Assembly (NCBI RefSeq): GCF_900142325.1
Contig: NZ_FRAM01000001.1
Span: forward strand, 1,302,001 to 1,366,000
DNA: 64,000 bases
Source: Epilithonimonas mollis
Lineage (GTDB): Bacteria; Bacteroidota; Bacteroidia; Flavobacteriales; Weeksellaceae
Reading direction: 5' to 3'
Position 1 is the first letter of the stretch; each line of letters opens with the position of its first letter. Shown piece by piece: positions 50,245 through 59,080 of this stretch. Position numbers and translations under genes: made by a program. The notes under the pieces are model-generated. The model was not told the DNA's origin. It worked only from the letters and a program-made list of their open reading frames with translations, and did not search any database.

Positions 50245-50733
50245 TTAAGAAATGGATGCTGCCCAGCTTCTGTTGAAGGGTTGTAAAAAATGACTCAGAA
50301 AGTCGAGATAGGTATTTTTAGAAAAATCAAAAACTTCGATATCTTTTGACAGTTCACCGTTTCGGATTTTATTTTTGAAATCTGACAGCTTCAGTGTTTT
50401 CACTTCACCATTTTCTACAAAGCTTGCTTTCATCCTGTCAAACAATCCAAGATCAAACTCAGAATCCAATTCTCTCATAATTTTTCCCAAAGCATCAATA
50501 CTACAACCCGAAGCGGCCTCTTTCTCTTCATCAACACAAATAACAATGAACTGATTTTTCTCGATCTTGAAAGAGGAGGAAAGTGCTTTTCCATGTGCTG
50601 CCCAGCCTGCTAAAAAATCATACAATTTCTCCGCAATGGTTTTACTTTCCTTCGCTGTGAAAGGCCTTGAAGCCGGATATATAATCACACGGTAATCGTT
50701 TGTTTCTACAATATTGGATTCCTCGATTTTCAT
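50245..50733 (-). CDS. Conserved Bacteroidetes protein of unknown function
   Basis: The 162-residue soluble protein has the pattern RVIIYPASRPFTAKESKTIA near the N-terminus and WAAHGKALSSSFKIEKNQFI next to it. Similar proteins are often labelled ABC transporter ATPase in genomes, but no Walker A or Walker B motif or signature is present, so the label is not justified. It is the last gene of a minus-strand set with two iron-sulfur proteins and an MCE protein, whose order I recall as conserved in this group. Confidence 0.65.
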   Translation of the reverse strand: MKIEESNIVETNDYRVIIYPASRPFTAKESKTIAEKLYDFLAGWAAHGKALSSSFKIEKNQFIVICVDEEKEAASGCSIDALGKIMRELDSEFDLGLFDRMKASFVENGEVKTLKLSDFKNKIRNGELSKDIEVFDFSKNTYLDFLSHFLQPFNRSWAASIS

Positions 50734-50871
50734 AATAAGATATTTAAGGTTTTTGCAATCACTGAAAAGCGTTTATCTAAAATGTTTTGAGTGTATAAAA
50801 TTACGGATTTTAATTCAATTCTTTCAAATGAAAAACCTCAGAAATTCTGAGGTTTTATTTTCTAAGCGATC

Positions 50872-51657
50872 TTATAAATCTTCTGCTTCCGCCAAAAGTT
50901 CCACAATATCTTTGACTTCGACTTCCGTATTTTTATTGAAATGCTTCACGCCGTCTGTCATCATCGTATTACAGAAAGGACACCCGGTTGCAATGATTTT
51001 TGGTTCGAATGAAAGCGCCTCTTCTGTCCTTTCCACATTGATGTCCTTATTTCCTTTTTCTGGCTCTTTGAACATCTGTGCACCACCAGCTCCGCAACAG
51101 AGACCGTTGATTTTGCAGCGTTTCATTTCTACAAGTTCGGCATCCAGTTTCTCTAGAAGCATTCTTGGTGCTTCGTACTCATCATTACCTCTTCCAAGAT
51201 AACAAGGATCGTGGAATGTGATTTTTTTTCCTTTGAAACTTCCTCCTTCTATTTTAAGCCGGCCTTCATTCATAAGGTTTTTCAGGAACTGTGTGTGATG
51301 AATAACTTGATAATTACCGCCCAGACTAGGGTATTCATTCTTCAGTGTATTGAAACAGTGGGGACATGCTGTTACGATTTTTTTGACTTCGTAAGCATTC
51401 AGAACTTCGATGTTGGTTAAAGCCATCATCTGGAACACGAACTCATTTCCGGCACGTTTTGCGGGATCGCCTGTGCAAGATTCTTCCTGCCCTAGTACAG
51501 CAAATTCTACCCCGATTTTATTTAAAATTTTGCAGAATGCTTTGGTTATTTTTTTTGCGCGATCATCGAAACTTCCGGCACAACCAACCCAAAAGAGAAC
51601 TTCCGGAGATTTACCTTCCGCAGCGTAATCTGCCATTGTTTTTATAGTGAAATCCAT
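50872..51657 (-). CDS. (Fe-S)-binding protein with two CCG domains (HdrB-like)
   Basis: The 261-residue protein contains two cysteine-rich CCG domains (about 20-110 and 150-240). Motifs are TACPHCFNTLKNEYPSLG, HDPCYLGRGNDEYEAPRMLL and GLCCGAGGAQMF. It resembles HdrB or the GlpC/LutA cysteine-rich subunits that bind noncubane or 4Fe-4S clusters. It pairs with the membrane-bound ferredoxin-type protein encoded upstream (44-base gap) in an electron-transfer unit. Confidence 0.88.
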   Translation of the reverse strand: MDFTIKTMADYAAEGKSPEVLFWVGCAGSFDDRAKKITKAFCKILNKIGVEFAVLGQEESCTGDPAKRAGNEFVFQMMALTNIEVLNAYEVKKIVTACPHCFNTLKNEYPSLGGNYQVIHHTQFLKNLMNEGRLKIEGGSFKGKKITFHDPCYLGRGNDEYEAPRMLLEKLDAELVEMKRCKINGLCCGAGGAQMFKEPEKGNKDINVERTEEALSFEPKIIATGCPFCNTMMTDGVKHFNKNTEVEVKDIVELLAEAEDL

Positions 51658-51700
51658 TTATTGTAAATGTATTTTGTATTAATATAATTGTACTACAGAA

Positions 51701-53014
51701 CTAATCATTAGCCCAGTTCAATCGGTCTGCCTGGTTGTATTGCCAAGGCGCAGCATTATTCTCCACATTGGTCATCATCAGATTCAGCTCCTGAGGTGCT
51801 GCCGACTGTTCCATTACCAAAAATCTTCTCATCTCGAAAATGATGGACAATGGATCAATCAGAACAGGACAAGCTTCCACACAAGCATTACAAGTGGTGC
51901 AAGCCCAAAGTTCTTCTTTAGTGATGTAGTCATTCAGAAGTTTTCTGCCATCATCCACAAACTTTCCATTCTTGTTGATATTCTTACCAACTTCCTCCAG
52001 TCGGTCTCTGGTTTTCATCATAATCGCCCTCGGTGAGAGTTTCTTTCCAGTGATATTAGCCGGACAAACTGAAGTACATCTTCCGCACTCTGTACAAGAG
52101 TAAGCACTTAAAAGCTGATGTTGGTTAAGATCAAAGATATCTTCAGCCCCAAATTTAGACGGCACTTCTTCTGCACCTTCAGCCGGTGCTGAGTATGGAT
52201 CAGCGTTAGGATCCATCATTAATTTGATTTCTTTTGTAACAGAATCGAGATTATTGAATTTTCCTTTTTTCTCAAGGTTAGCATACCACGTATTTGGAAA
52301 TGCAAAAATAATATGAAGATGCTTGGAATAATAGAGATAATTCATAAAGAATAAAATCCCGACAAAGTGAAACCACCAGGCTGACTTTTCTATAATATGA
52401 AGTGTATCTGAACTGAAATTATTAAAGAATGGAAAAAGATATTTTGAGATTGGAAAATTGCTGCCGAAACGGTTTACATCTGAATAATAATCTGCACCAT
52501 TCATTGTGAAGAATGCAAGCATCAATGCAAATTCGATAATCAGAATCCAATTGGCATCACGTTTTGGCCAGCCAAACAATTCTTTCATTGTCAGTCTTTT
52601 AACGCCATAAAAATTTCTTCTGATGAAAAAAACAACAACGGCAAATAAAACCATTAAAGCCAAAACTTCTAAAAAGGAAGTGAATACAGAATAAAACGAA
52701 TCTCCAAAAACACTTTGTAAAAATCTGTGTGTGCCGAAAATACCGTCAATAATGATTTCTAAAAGTTCTATATTGATAATGACGAACCCAACGTAAACGA
52801 AAATGTGTAAAATCCCTGCTATTGGTCTTTTTACCATTTTGCTTTGTCCAAGTGCGACACGAGCCATTGTTGCCCATCGCTCTGCTTTTCTGTCTGTACG
52901 GTTGATCTCTCTACCCAGTTTTATATTACGGTAAAGCTCTTTAAGGCTTTTTACAAATAATCCAAAGCCAGCAATCAGGAGAATCAGAAAGATTACATTG
53001 TCAATATATTGCAT
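51701..53014 (-). CDS. Membrane-bound 4Fe-4S protein (HdrC/DsrK-like)
   Basis: The 437-residue protein has an N-terminal membrane part with about six helices (about 4-24, 65-90, 115-138, 160-180, 215-235 and others). It resembles a NarI/cytochrome b type module. A C-terminal ferredoxin domain has two CxxCxxCxxxCP motifs (SCTECGRCTSVCPA, and CTTCNACVEACPV). I start at the ATG at 53012-53014 (MQYIDNVIF). The longer frame from 53041 overlaps the MCE gene. It probably passes electrons between quinone and the CCG protein downstream. Confidence 0.85.
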   Translation of the reverse strand: MQYIDNVIFLILLIAGFGLFVKSLKELYRNIKLGREINRTDRKAERWATMARVALGQSKMVKRPIAGILHIFVYVGFVIINIELLEIIIDGIFGTHRFLQSVFGDSFYSVFTSFLEVLALMVLFAVVVFFIRRNFYGVKRLTMKELFGWPKRDANWILIIEFALMLAFFTMNGADYYSDVNRFGSNFPISKYLFPFFNNFSSDTLHIIEKSAWWFHFVGILFFMNYLYYSKHLHIIFAFPNTWYANLEKKGKFNNLDSVTKEIKLMMDPNADPYSAPAEGAEEVPSKFGAEDIFDLNQHQLLSAYSCTECGRCTSVCPANITGKKLSPRAIMMKTRDRLEEVGKNINKNGKFVDDGRKLLNDYITKEELWACTTCNACVEACPVLIDPLSIIFEMRRFLVMEQSAAPQELNLMMTNVENNAAPWQYNQADRLNWAND

Positions 53015-53018
53015 AGAA

Positions 53019-53966
53019 TTAGTCTTTATTATTCTTTCCAAAAACTGAGAAATTCAGATAGCGTTTCGGATTTGTTTTCAAATCTTCTACCAGCTTATTG
53101 AGATTCTCAGAGGTCTTAGTAAGGTTATTGTAAAGTTGCTCATCTTTTGCCAATTTTCCAAGAGAACCTTCACCGTTTTGTATGCCCGAAATAACGTTAT
53201 TGAGCTTTGCTGCAGTCTTGCTGAATTCATCAATTGTAAGATTCAGTTTGTCAATATCCACTCTTTCCGCCACTTTTCCATATTTTTCAACCGTAGCGTT
53301 GGTCGTAAGAAGTGTCTTGTTGGCGTTATCGATGACGTTATGCAGCCCATTTTCATTAGAAGAAAGGATTCTGTTTGTCTGTTCAGCTGTACCCTTGAAG
53401 GCTGTTACTGTCTGGTTCAGATTGGAAAGAAGTAATTTTATTTCTCTTCTGTTCTGCTCATCAACAATCTTGTTCGTACTTGCTAAAGTAGAATCTAACT
53501 TCAATAATACGTTGGAGAGCTGATCTTTCACAGGCTTCACTTGTGAAGAGAGGGAATTCAGCATCGATAGTTGATAATTCCCCTTCAGTGTGTCCCCGTC
53601 TTTTGCTGTTTCTCCGTCATAGAAAAGATTGATTTTCATTTCCTTTCCCGACATCAGTCCAGGCTCGAAAATCTCTACAGTAGAATTCTTTGAAAACTCG
53701 AAAGTATCATCAATAGTCAACTTCACTACAAAATGCAGCTTCCCGCCTTTTGTGATCGGTTTTATTTCATCCACTTGTCCCACTTTCAGTCCGTTGATAG
53801 AAACAGGATTAGACACTGCAAGGCCTTCCACATTGTCATATTTCGCATAGAATACATTATCAGTCGTAAAGAGATTTTTCCCTTTCATAAACTGATAAAG
53901 TATGACGAAACTTATAATGGCAAAAATTGCGATCAGTCCTGCTTTTAATTCTTTACTTAACTTCAC
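53019..53966 (-). CDS. MlaD/MCE domain lipid-transport protein
   Basis: The 315-residue protein has one N-terminal membrane anchor (about 9-27). An MCE domain follows (about 37-115; YDNVEGLAVSNPVSINGLKV and FEPGLMSGKEMKI), then a long helical tail (about 130-310) typical of MlaD-like needle proteins. It is thought to carry phospholipids between inner and outer membrane. The next gene starts 4 bases after its stop codon, an odd partnership with iron-sulfur proteins. Confidence 0.88.
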   Translation of the reverse strand: MKLSKELKAGLIAIFAIISFVILYQFMKGKNLFTTDNVFYAKYDNVEGLAVSNPVSINGLKVGQVDEIKPITKGGKLHFVVKLTIDDTFEFSKNSTVEIFEPGLMSGKEMKINLFYDGETAKDGDTLKGNYQLSMLNSLSSQVKPVKDQLSNVLLKLDSTLASTNKIVDEQNRREIKLLLSNLNQTVTAFKGTAEQTNRILSSNENGLHNVIDNANKTLLTTNATVEKYGKVAERVDIDKLNLTIDEFSKTAAKLNNVISGIQNGEGSLGKLAKDEQLYNNLTKTSENLNKLVEDLKTNPKRYLNFSVFGKNNKD

Positions 53967-54030
53967 GTTTGTTGTTTTTTTTACTGGTTAGCAAATATAT
54001 GAATATTGGATTTATAATCGATAAAAATAA

Positions 54031-54065
54031 AAAAACAACAAAAGCGACAATTATGCCGCTTTTGT
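54031..54065 (-). terminator. Terminator of the PpiD-like gene
   Basis: Arms ACAAAAGCG (54038-54046) and CGCTTTTGT (54057-54065) with a 10-base loop. On the minus strand TTGTTTTTTT follows. Confidence 0.8.
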
Positions 54066-54086
54066 TTATTTTGATATGTTACAAAA

Positions 54087-56231
54087 TTATTGTTGTGGTG
54101 ATTTGTCCCAAACTTCGATTCTGTAGTCTTTGATTTTCGCATTATCCTGCAGGCTTCTCAGGAATGCACCTGTGAACTGCTGAGAATTCTGTTGCGTGAT
54201 ACCTTCTGTAATCTGCTTGACATCACCAGGCAATTTATTGGTAGAAACTGATTTTTTGAATACCAGATAAACCCCTGTCATCCCTTCCACAGGATTGGAC
54301 AATTTGTTAGGCTGTGCTCCGAATGCAGCTCCGGCAACTCTTGGTTCCATCGCACCATTTACATTCGGGTTGAAAAGGTTTACAGTTCCACTTGCTTTGG
54401 CTGTTCCGAATGCTTTTGCAGCCTGATCAAGTGATGTATATTTACCCGCATTAATCTTATCGATGATCTTTTTAGCCAGTAATTTATTTTTTACAATCGG
54501 CTCGATCTGATCTCTCACTGTTTCTGGATCAGCAAGACCTTCATCTTGTTTTCCGACAACGTAAGCCACAATTCTGTCACCAGTTCCTTCTACCGTGAAG
54601 ATGTCTGTGTCACCAACATTTCTTTTCTTGTCAAATGCCCAAGTGATGATATCCGCATCTTTGTCCGTGTTAAGTCCTGGAAGTGACCCTTGGAAACGGC
54701 CAACTGTTTTAGGATTATCGAATCTGTATTTGTTTTTCTCAGCCAGATTTTTGAACTGATTGAAGCTTTTCCCTTCTGTTTGCTGGATAAATCTGGTTGC
54801 CTGTGTCAACACTTGATTTTCTGTTTTATCAGACGCTTTGATATTTTTTGCAAGGTGTGCAATTTTATAAGTCATTGCCCCGCTTTTCTTATCTTCAATA
54901 TTAATGATATGATAACCAAAAGCTGTTTCCTGCAATCCGGTTGCTCCTTTTGGATTGTTTGCTAAGAAGCTTAAATATCCTGGCGCAAACTGACTTGCCG
55001 GTGTTGTCCATCCTACACTTCCGTTTCTTTCTACAGCATTAGGCTCATCAGATAATTTCAAACCTTCTGCGAACTTTGCGGGATCAGCCTTGATTACTGC
55101 AAACAGACTATCTGCTGTTTTCTTGGCAGCATCTTTCGTTCTGTTAGAAGTTGATCTTTCCGCTCCTTTGTAAGCAATCAGTATGTGTTTTGACAAAGTA
55201 GAATCTGACGTTTTTTTATCCAATAATTTTGAAACGACATAAAGTGTCTGCTCCTTGTAAGGACCAAAAGTCTGTCCAATAGCCGCCGTTGCAATTTTAT
55301 CCTTCAGTTCAGAAGGTAATTGTGTCGGGCTAACATACTGAGGGATGAATGGTATGTCCGAGTTCAATTCCACGAACATAGAATCATTCTTTGTATTCTG
55401 GAAGTTTTCTGTTCCGCCGGAAGCATCTGTTCCTTTAAGGTATAATTTATTCAGTTCGTTCAGAGTTGCTGCATCATCCTGAGCACTTGGTGTTGCAGGG
55501 AAATAAGCATAAGCAATATTCCTGCTTGCAGTCACTTTGAATCTCGTTGGATGTTGTTTGATATAATCGGCAAGATCCTGTGTCGTAACTTTTACATTAT
55601 TCTTCTTTGAGAATTCCAGATAATCCACCTTCACGAAATCTATGTTTGCCATATCATCACGGAATTTTATCATCAGTTCAGCTTCTTTTTTGCTGGTTGT
55701 GATTCCGGAAGTGATATTTCCAAAAAGCATTCTCGCCATCATTCTGTACTCGATGGCTTTTTTGTTTTTAAGCCAGAAAGAATAATTATCAGGATTCATC
55801 GTTTGAGATTTCTCAATTTCTGATTTGATTTCCTGAAGTTTAAAGTTTCCTTTCTCGTCAAAATATTGTTGGTTCTGAGCAAAAATAGGGTCATATTGTA
55901 ATTGACTCCAGAAAATATCATCTGTAAGCTCAAGCCCCATTTTCTCAAATTGCTGCTTGATCAGTTTGGACTGAACAAGAATCTGCCAAGCCTGCTCTTC
56001 CAGACCTTTTGTAGGCTGCCCTTGTTGCTGAGCCTGTTGCTGCATGATGAAAAGCTGGTCGCTGAACTCGTCTCTTGTGATCTCGTCTCCGTTTACTTTA
56101 CCAAGGATGTTCGGATTTTTACCAAAAACCTTGTCTATCGTATCCGGATTTACCAGGAAAGCCAAAAGTGCTAATGCAATAACGCCAACTAACAGCCACG
56201 ATCTTTTTCTAATTTCGCCTAAAATTGCCAT
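54087..56231 (-). CDS. PpiD/SurA-like peptidyl-prolyl isomerase
   Basis: The 714-residue protein has an N-terminal cytoplasmic tail and one membrane anchor (SWLLVGVIALALLAFLV, about 12-28). A SurA-N-like domain follows (about 45-150), then parvulin-type PPIase domains (one near 345-455 with HILIAYKGAERS and GSVGWTTPASQF, and sequence around 460-600 that looks like a second). It is a periplasmic folding helper for outer-membrane proteins, anchored like PpiD. It follows nothing closely and has its own terminator. Confidence 0.9.
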   Translation of the reverse strand: MAILGEIRKRSWLLVGVIALALLAFLVNPDTIDKVFGKNPNILGKVNGDEITRDEFSDQLFIMQQQAQQQGQPTKGLEEQAWQILVQSKLIKQQFEKMGLELTDDIFWSQLQYDPIFAQNQQYFDEKGNFKLQEIKSEIEKSQTMNPDNYSFWLKNKKAIEYRMMARMLFGNITSGITTSKKEAELMIKFRDDMANIDFVKVDYLEFSKKNNVKVTTQDLADYIKQHPTRFKVTASRNIAYAYFPATPSAQDDAATLNELNKLYLKGTDASGGTENFQNTKNDSMFVELNSDIPFIPQYVSPTQLPSELKDKIATAAIGQTFGPYKEQTLYVVSKLLDKKTSDSTLSKHILIAYKGAERSTSNRTKDAAKKTADSLFAVIKADPAKFAEGLKLSDEPNAVERNGSVGWTTPASQFAPGYLSFLANNPKGATGLQETAFGYHIINIEDKKSGAMTYKIAHLAKNIKASDKTENQVLTQATRFIQQTEGKSFNQFKNLAEKNKYRFDNPKTVGRFQGSLPGLNTDKDADIITWAFDKKRNVGDTDIFTVEGTGDRIVAYVVGKQDEGLADPETVRDQIEPIVKNKLLAKKIIDKINAGKYTSLDQAAKAFGTAKASGTVNLFNPNVNGAMEPRVAGAAFGAQPNKLSNPVEGMTGVYLVFKKSVSTNKLPGDVKQITEGITQQNSQQFTGAFLRSLQDNAKIKDYRIEVWDKSPQQ

Positions 56232-56327
56232 TTTATATTAAGTGTTTATAATCAGTCTGCGAAAATACATATTTTTAAGAGAATAGGAAAAATTATTTAG
56301 AAACATTTGTGAATGTGTGTTCTAAAA

Positions 56328-56356
56328 TAAAAAAAACCTCCATATTACAGAGGTTT
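56328..56356 (-). terminator. Terminator of the sigma-factor operon
   Basis: Arms AAACCTC (56334-56340) and GAGGTTT (56350-56356). On the minus strand eight T and ATTTT follow. Confidence 0.75.
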
Positions 56357-56362
56357 ACCATT

Positions 56363-56965
56363 TTATCTGGCATTTTTTTTATCGAGGACTTTTTCCCGCA
56401 TTTTGCCTTCTGTCTGGAACAGCTTCAGTACCTGTTGCGGTGTCAGAAGTTTTAGAAACTTATCAGCATAGGTTTTCCTGTTATTCAGCAATTGCTGCCC
56501 CACTTCGAAGCTCTGGCTCAATCGCTTTGTGGCTTCTTCATCAGAAAGCTTCTCAAAATTATTATCAAAAATAAACTTTTCTTTGATCTGCTTCTGATTG
56601 TTCTGATATTCTGCATACAAATTTTTGAATTCTTCCTGCTTGTCCGTCGCAATATCAATGTCATCAATCACAATGTTCTCCTTCATCTTTTGGAGAAACG
56701 CCGAACGTTCTTTTACAGACATCCCATTGATCACCTCCTTTTTTTCCTGCATGTTCATTGTTTTCCATTCGGAAGTTCTCGGGATATTTTGTTGTCTCAT
56801 CATTGTTCCGGCGGGAGAAAAAGAAGTTGTCGGTGCACTGCTCCTGAAAGAAGGATTACCTGCTGATCTCTGAGTGGTATTTCCTCCTGATCTCCTTTCC
56901 TGTCCTTTTGTAGTGTGGACAAAAAACAATCCGGAGATCAAAATAGTCAATAACAATTTTTTCAT
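56363..56965 (-). CDS. Periplasmic protein of a sigma/anti-sigma operon
   Basis: The 200-residue protein has a signal peptide (1-21). The Ser/Gly/Arg-rich low-complexity stretch that follows (about 22-60) leads into a helical region (about 75-195) like the Spy/CpxP class (DKQEEFKNLYAEYQNNQKQI and FLKLLTPQQVLKLFQTEGKM). A role in envelope stress sensing is inferred from the two genes upstream, a probable anti-sigma and an ECF sigma factor. Confidence 0.6.
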   Translation of the reverse strand: MKKLLLTILISGLFFVHTTKGQERRSGGNTTQRSAGNPSFRSSAPTTSFSPAGTMMRQQNIPRTSEWKTMNMQEKKEVINGMSVKERSAFLQKMKENIVIDDIDIATDKQEEFKNLYAEYQNNQKQIKEKFIFDNNFEKLSDEEATKRLSQSFEVGQQLLNNRKTYADKFLKLLTPQQVLKLFQTEGKMREKVLDKKNAR

Positions 56966-56983
56966 TTTTTTCTAATTTTGTTA

Positions 56984-57556
56984 TTAATTATAAAGGTCAA
57001 GATAAACATCCTGTTCACTGTTTTTATCAAGGTCTTTCAGCTGATCCGGCGTGAAAGCTGCAAGAACTTTTTCTACTTCAGTTTCGGATTTACGTTTGTT
57101 TTCCACGGCATAATCCTGTATGTCTGTATTATCAAAACTGTTGTTTCTCCGGTTTTGAAACTTTTGCAGATGAGCTGTGGAATGATTCGGTTTATGTGAT
57201 TCAGTTTTATATTGAGAAGGCTGAGTCTGGACAGAAACTTCATCGTTATTATCTGCTAAAACGGTTGTTGGCTGCTGAGTCTCGTATACGCTGTCAACAA
57301 TTGGTTTTTGATGAGCCAGTTGCATTTCAGGATTATCATTCAGTCCAAAAAAAGCTGTAATTCCTGCAATCAGCACTACAGCCGCAGCAGCAACCCATTT
57401 GAAGTTGAGTGAGAAAACTTTTGTTTCTTTCTTAACAGCCGGAGCTTTTTCTGCGGCGACTTTCGAAATCACATTATCCTGAAGCGTTTTGAAAAATGTC
57501 TCCGAAGGTTCCGGATAAGGCATTTTTCTGTTCAGTTTTTCTATATCAATATTCAT
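56984..57556 (-). CDS. Probable anti-sigma factor
   Basis: The 190-residue protein has a short cytoplasmic N-terminal part (1-50; RKMPYPEPSETFFKTLQDNV), one transmembrane helix (about 54-72; WVAAAAVVLIAGITAFFGL), and a polar periplasmic domain of low complexity. The gene follows an ECF sigma factor by 23 bases, and this arrangement is typical of anti-sigma factors. No ZAS zinc-type HxxxCxxC motif is present, so the call rests on context and topology. Confidence 0.65.
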   Translation of the reverse strand: MNIDIEKLNRKMPYPEPSETFFKTLQDNVISKVAAEKAPAVKKETKVFSLNFKWVAAAAVVLIAGITAFFGLNDNPEMQLAHQKPIVDSVYETQQPTTVLADNNDEVSVQTQPSQYKTESHKPNHSTAHLQKFQNRRNNSFDNTDIQDYAVENKRKSETEVEKVLAAFTPDQLKDLDKNSEQDVYLDLYN

Positions 57557-57579
57557 TACTTTTATTTTCTTATTTTATT

Positions 57580-58137
57580 TTAAAACTCTTCCGAGTAATT
57601 ATCTTTTATATAATGTTCCACCTTATCTTTTGCATAATGGTAATTGGTTTTCAGAGTTCCAACCGACATATCCAGAATTTTTGAAATTTCTTCATAAGGA
57701 AGATCATCATAATAACGCATATTGAACACCAATTTTTGCTTCTCCGGAAGCGTCTGAATTGCTTTCTGGAGCAATACTGTAATTTCTTCTGCATCTTTTC
57801 CGGCGTTATCGGCTACCAGATTCTGCAAATGATATTCTGCATCTTCATCTGTCTTTTTCATCCGGTTCATTTTATTAAGTTGCTGCAAAGATTCGTTGGT
57901 TGCAATTCTGTACAGCCAGGTGTACAACTTACTGTCACTTTTGAACTGATGGATGTTCTGATACGCTTTGATAAAAGTATCCTGCAAAACATCCTGAGCC
58001 AGGTCATGATCCACAATCAGACGCCTGATATGCCAGTACAACCTGCTTTGATAGGCATCCATCATTGCACGCAAACCTCTTTCCAGCGTTGGTGGCGCTA
58101 ATAAAAGTTTTACAATCTCCTCATCTTTGAGCTTCAT
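57580..58137 (-). CDS. ECF-type RNA polymerase sigma factor
   Basis: The 185-residue protein has sigma region 2 (about 20-90; SRLYWHIRRLIVDHDLAQDV, DTFIKAYQNIHQFKSDSKLY, TWLYRIATNESLQQL) and region 4 (about 115-180; LPEKQKLVFNMRYYDDLPYE and EISKILDMSVGTLKTNYHYA). It directs polymerase to an envelope- or stress-type regulon. A TAACTTTG box (58173-58180, minus strand) precedes it. Confidence 0.95.
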   Translation of the reverse strand: MKLKDEEIVKLLLAPPTLERGLRAMMDAYQSRLYWHIRRLIVDHDLAQDVLQDTFIKAYQNIHQFKSDSKLYTWLYRIATNESLQQLNKMNRMKKTDEDAEYHLQNLVADNAGKDAEEITVLLQKAIQTLPEKQKLVFNMRYYDDLPYEEISKILDMSVGTLKTNYHYAKDKVEHYIKDNYSEEF

Positions 58138-58262
58138 TCAGATGTTTCGTAGTTTTGATTAAAAAATAAGACCAAAGTTAAATTATTTTTTGAATTTCAT
58201 CTGAAAAACATAGTTCAACTGTCTTGTTGATGATAAAAAATCATACCTATCTCACAAAATTT

Positions 58263-58270
58263 TATCTTTG
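58263..58270 (+). promoter_or_regulatory. -7 box deciding the start of the DUF2520 gene
   Basis: TATCTTTG ends 4 bases before the ATG at 58275. A transcript starting there would exclude the longer frame that begins at 58224, so the shorter start is favoured. The -33 box is not clear. Confidence 0.5.
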
Positions 58271-58274
58271 TCTT

Positions 58275-59027
58275 ATGAAAACAGTTATTATCGGTTCTGG
58301 AAATGTTGCTTATCATCTTGCAAAAGCTTTTAAACAAAATAATATTACTGTTCATCAGATCTTTGGCCGGAATGACATCGAATTGGAAAATATATCTGAA
58401 AAATTCAATATTCCTTTTTCAACGGAACAATTGGAGGATGCGGATTTTTATCTGATTTCCGTTTCTGACAATGCCGTGGAAGAAGTTTCTTCCTGGATTA
58501 AAAAAGACGATGTTTTGGTAGCTCACACATCCGGCTCTCTTCCCATGGAAATCCTGAAAGGCAATTACAGAAAAGCAAGCTTCTATCCTTTACAGACTTT
58601 TTCAAAAACTAAAAATCTCGATTATTCAAAAATTCCTTTTTTTATTGAAGCTGAAAGCCAGGTTGATGAAAAATCTCTCTTTGAACTTGCGTCTATAATT
58701 TCAGAAAATGTTGAAACTTCTGATTACGAAAGGAGAAAATATATTCATCTCACTGCGGTCTTCGCCTGCAATTTTGTGAATCACCTGTTTGCCAGAGCCA
58801 AAGAAATCTCAGATTCTCAGGATTTGCCTTTTCAATATTTCATCCCATTAATTGATGAAACTGTAGAAAAAATACATCATATGGAGCCAAAACTTGCCCA
58901 GACCGGTCCTGCGGTGAGAGGTGACGAAAGAGTTCTGAAACTTCATGAAGATCTTATTACCAAAGAAGAACATTTAAGAATCTATCAAATGATGAATGAA
59001 TCCATCAAAAAAATGTATGATAAATAA
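58275..59027 (+). CDS. DUF2520 Rossmann-fold protein
   Basis: The 250-residue protein has an N-terminal NAD(P)-binding fold starting MKTVIIGSGNVAYHLAKAF (GxGNVA motif), VAHTSGSLPMEIL and SFYPLQTFSK. The C-terminal DUF2520 helical region (about 125-250) has LTAVFACNFVNHLFA and TGPAVRGDERVLKLHE. It is related to pyrroline-5-carboxylate and ketopantoate reductases, but the substrate is unknown. It is divergent from the sigma factor gene. Confidence 0.88.
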   Translation: MKTVIIGSGNVAYHLAKAFKQNNITVHQIFGRNDIELENISEKFNIPFSTEQLEDADFYLISVSDNAVEEVSSWIKKDDVLVAHTSGSLPMEILKGNYRKASFYPLQTFSKTKNLDYSKIPFFIEAESQVDEKSLFELASIISENVETSDYERRKYIHLTAVFACNFVNHLFARAKEISDSQDLPFQYFIPLIDETVEKIHHMEPKLAQTGPAVRGDERVLKLHEDLITKEEHLRIYQMMNESIKKMYDK

Positions 59028-59080
59028 TGTAACATTTTTTAGATTCTTACACTAATTGTTCAGAACAGAAAATAAAAAAT

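Noticed and set aside
50245-50733. Annotation as ABC transporter ATPase
   Set aside because: No Walker A, Walker B or signature motif is present in the 162 residues.
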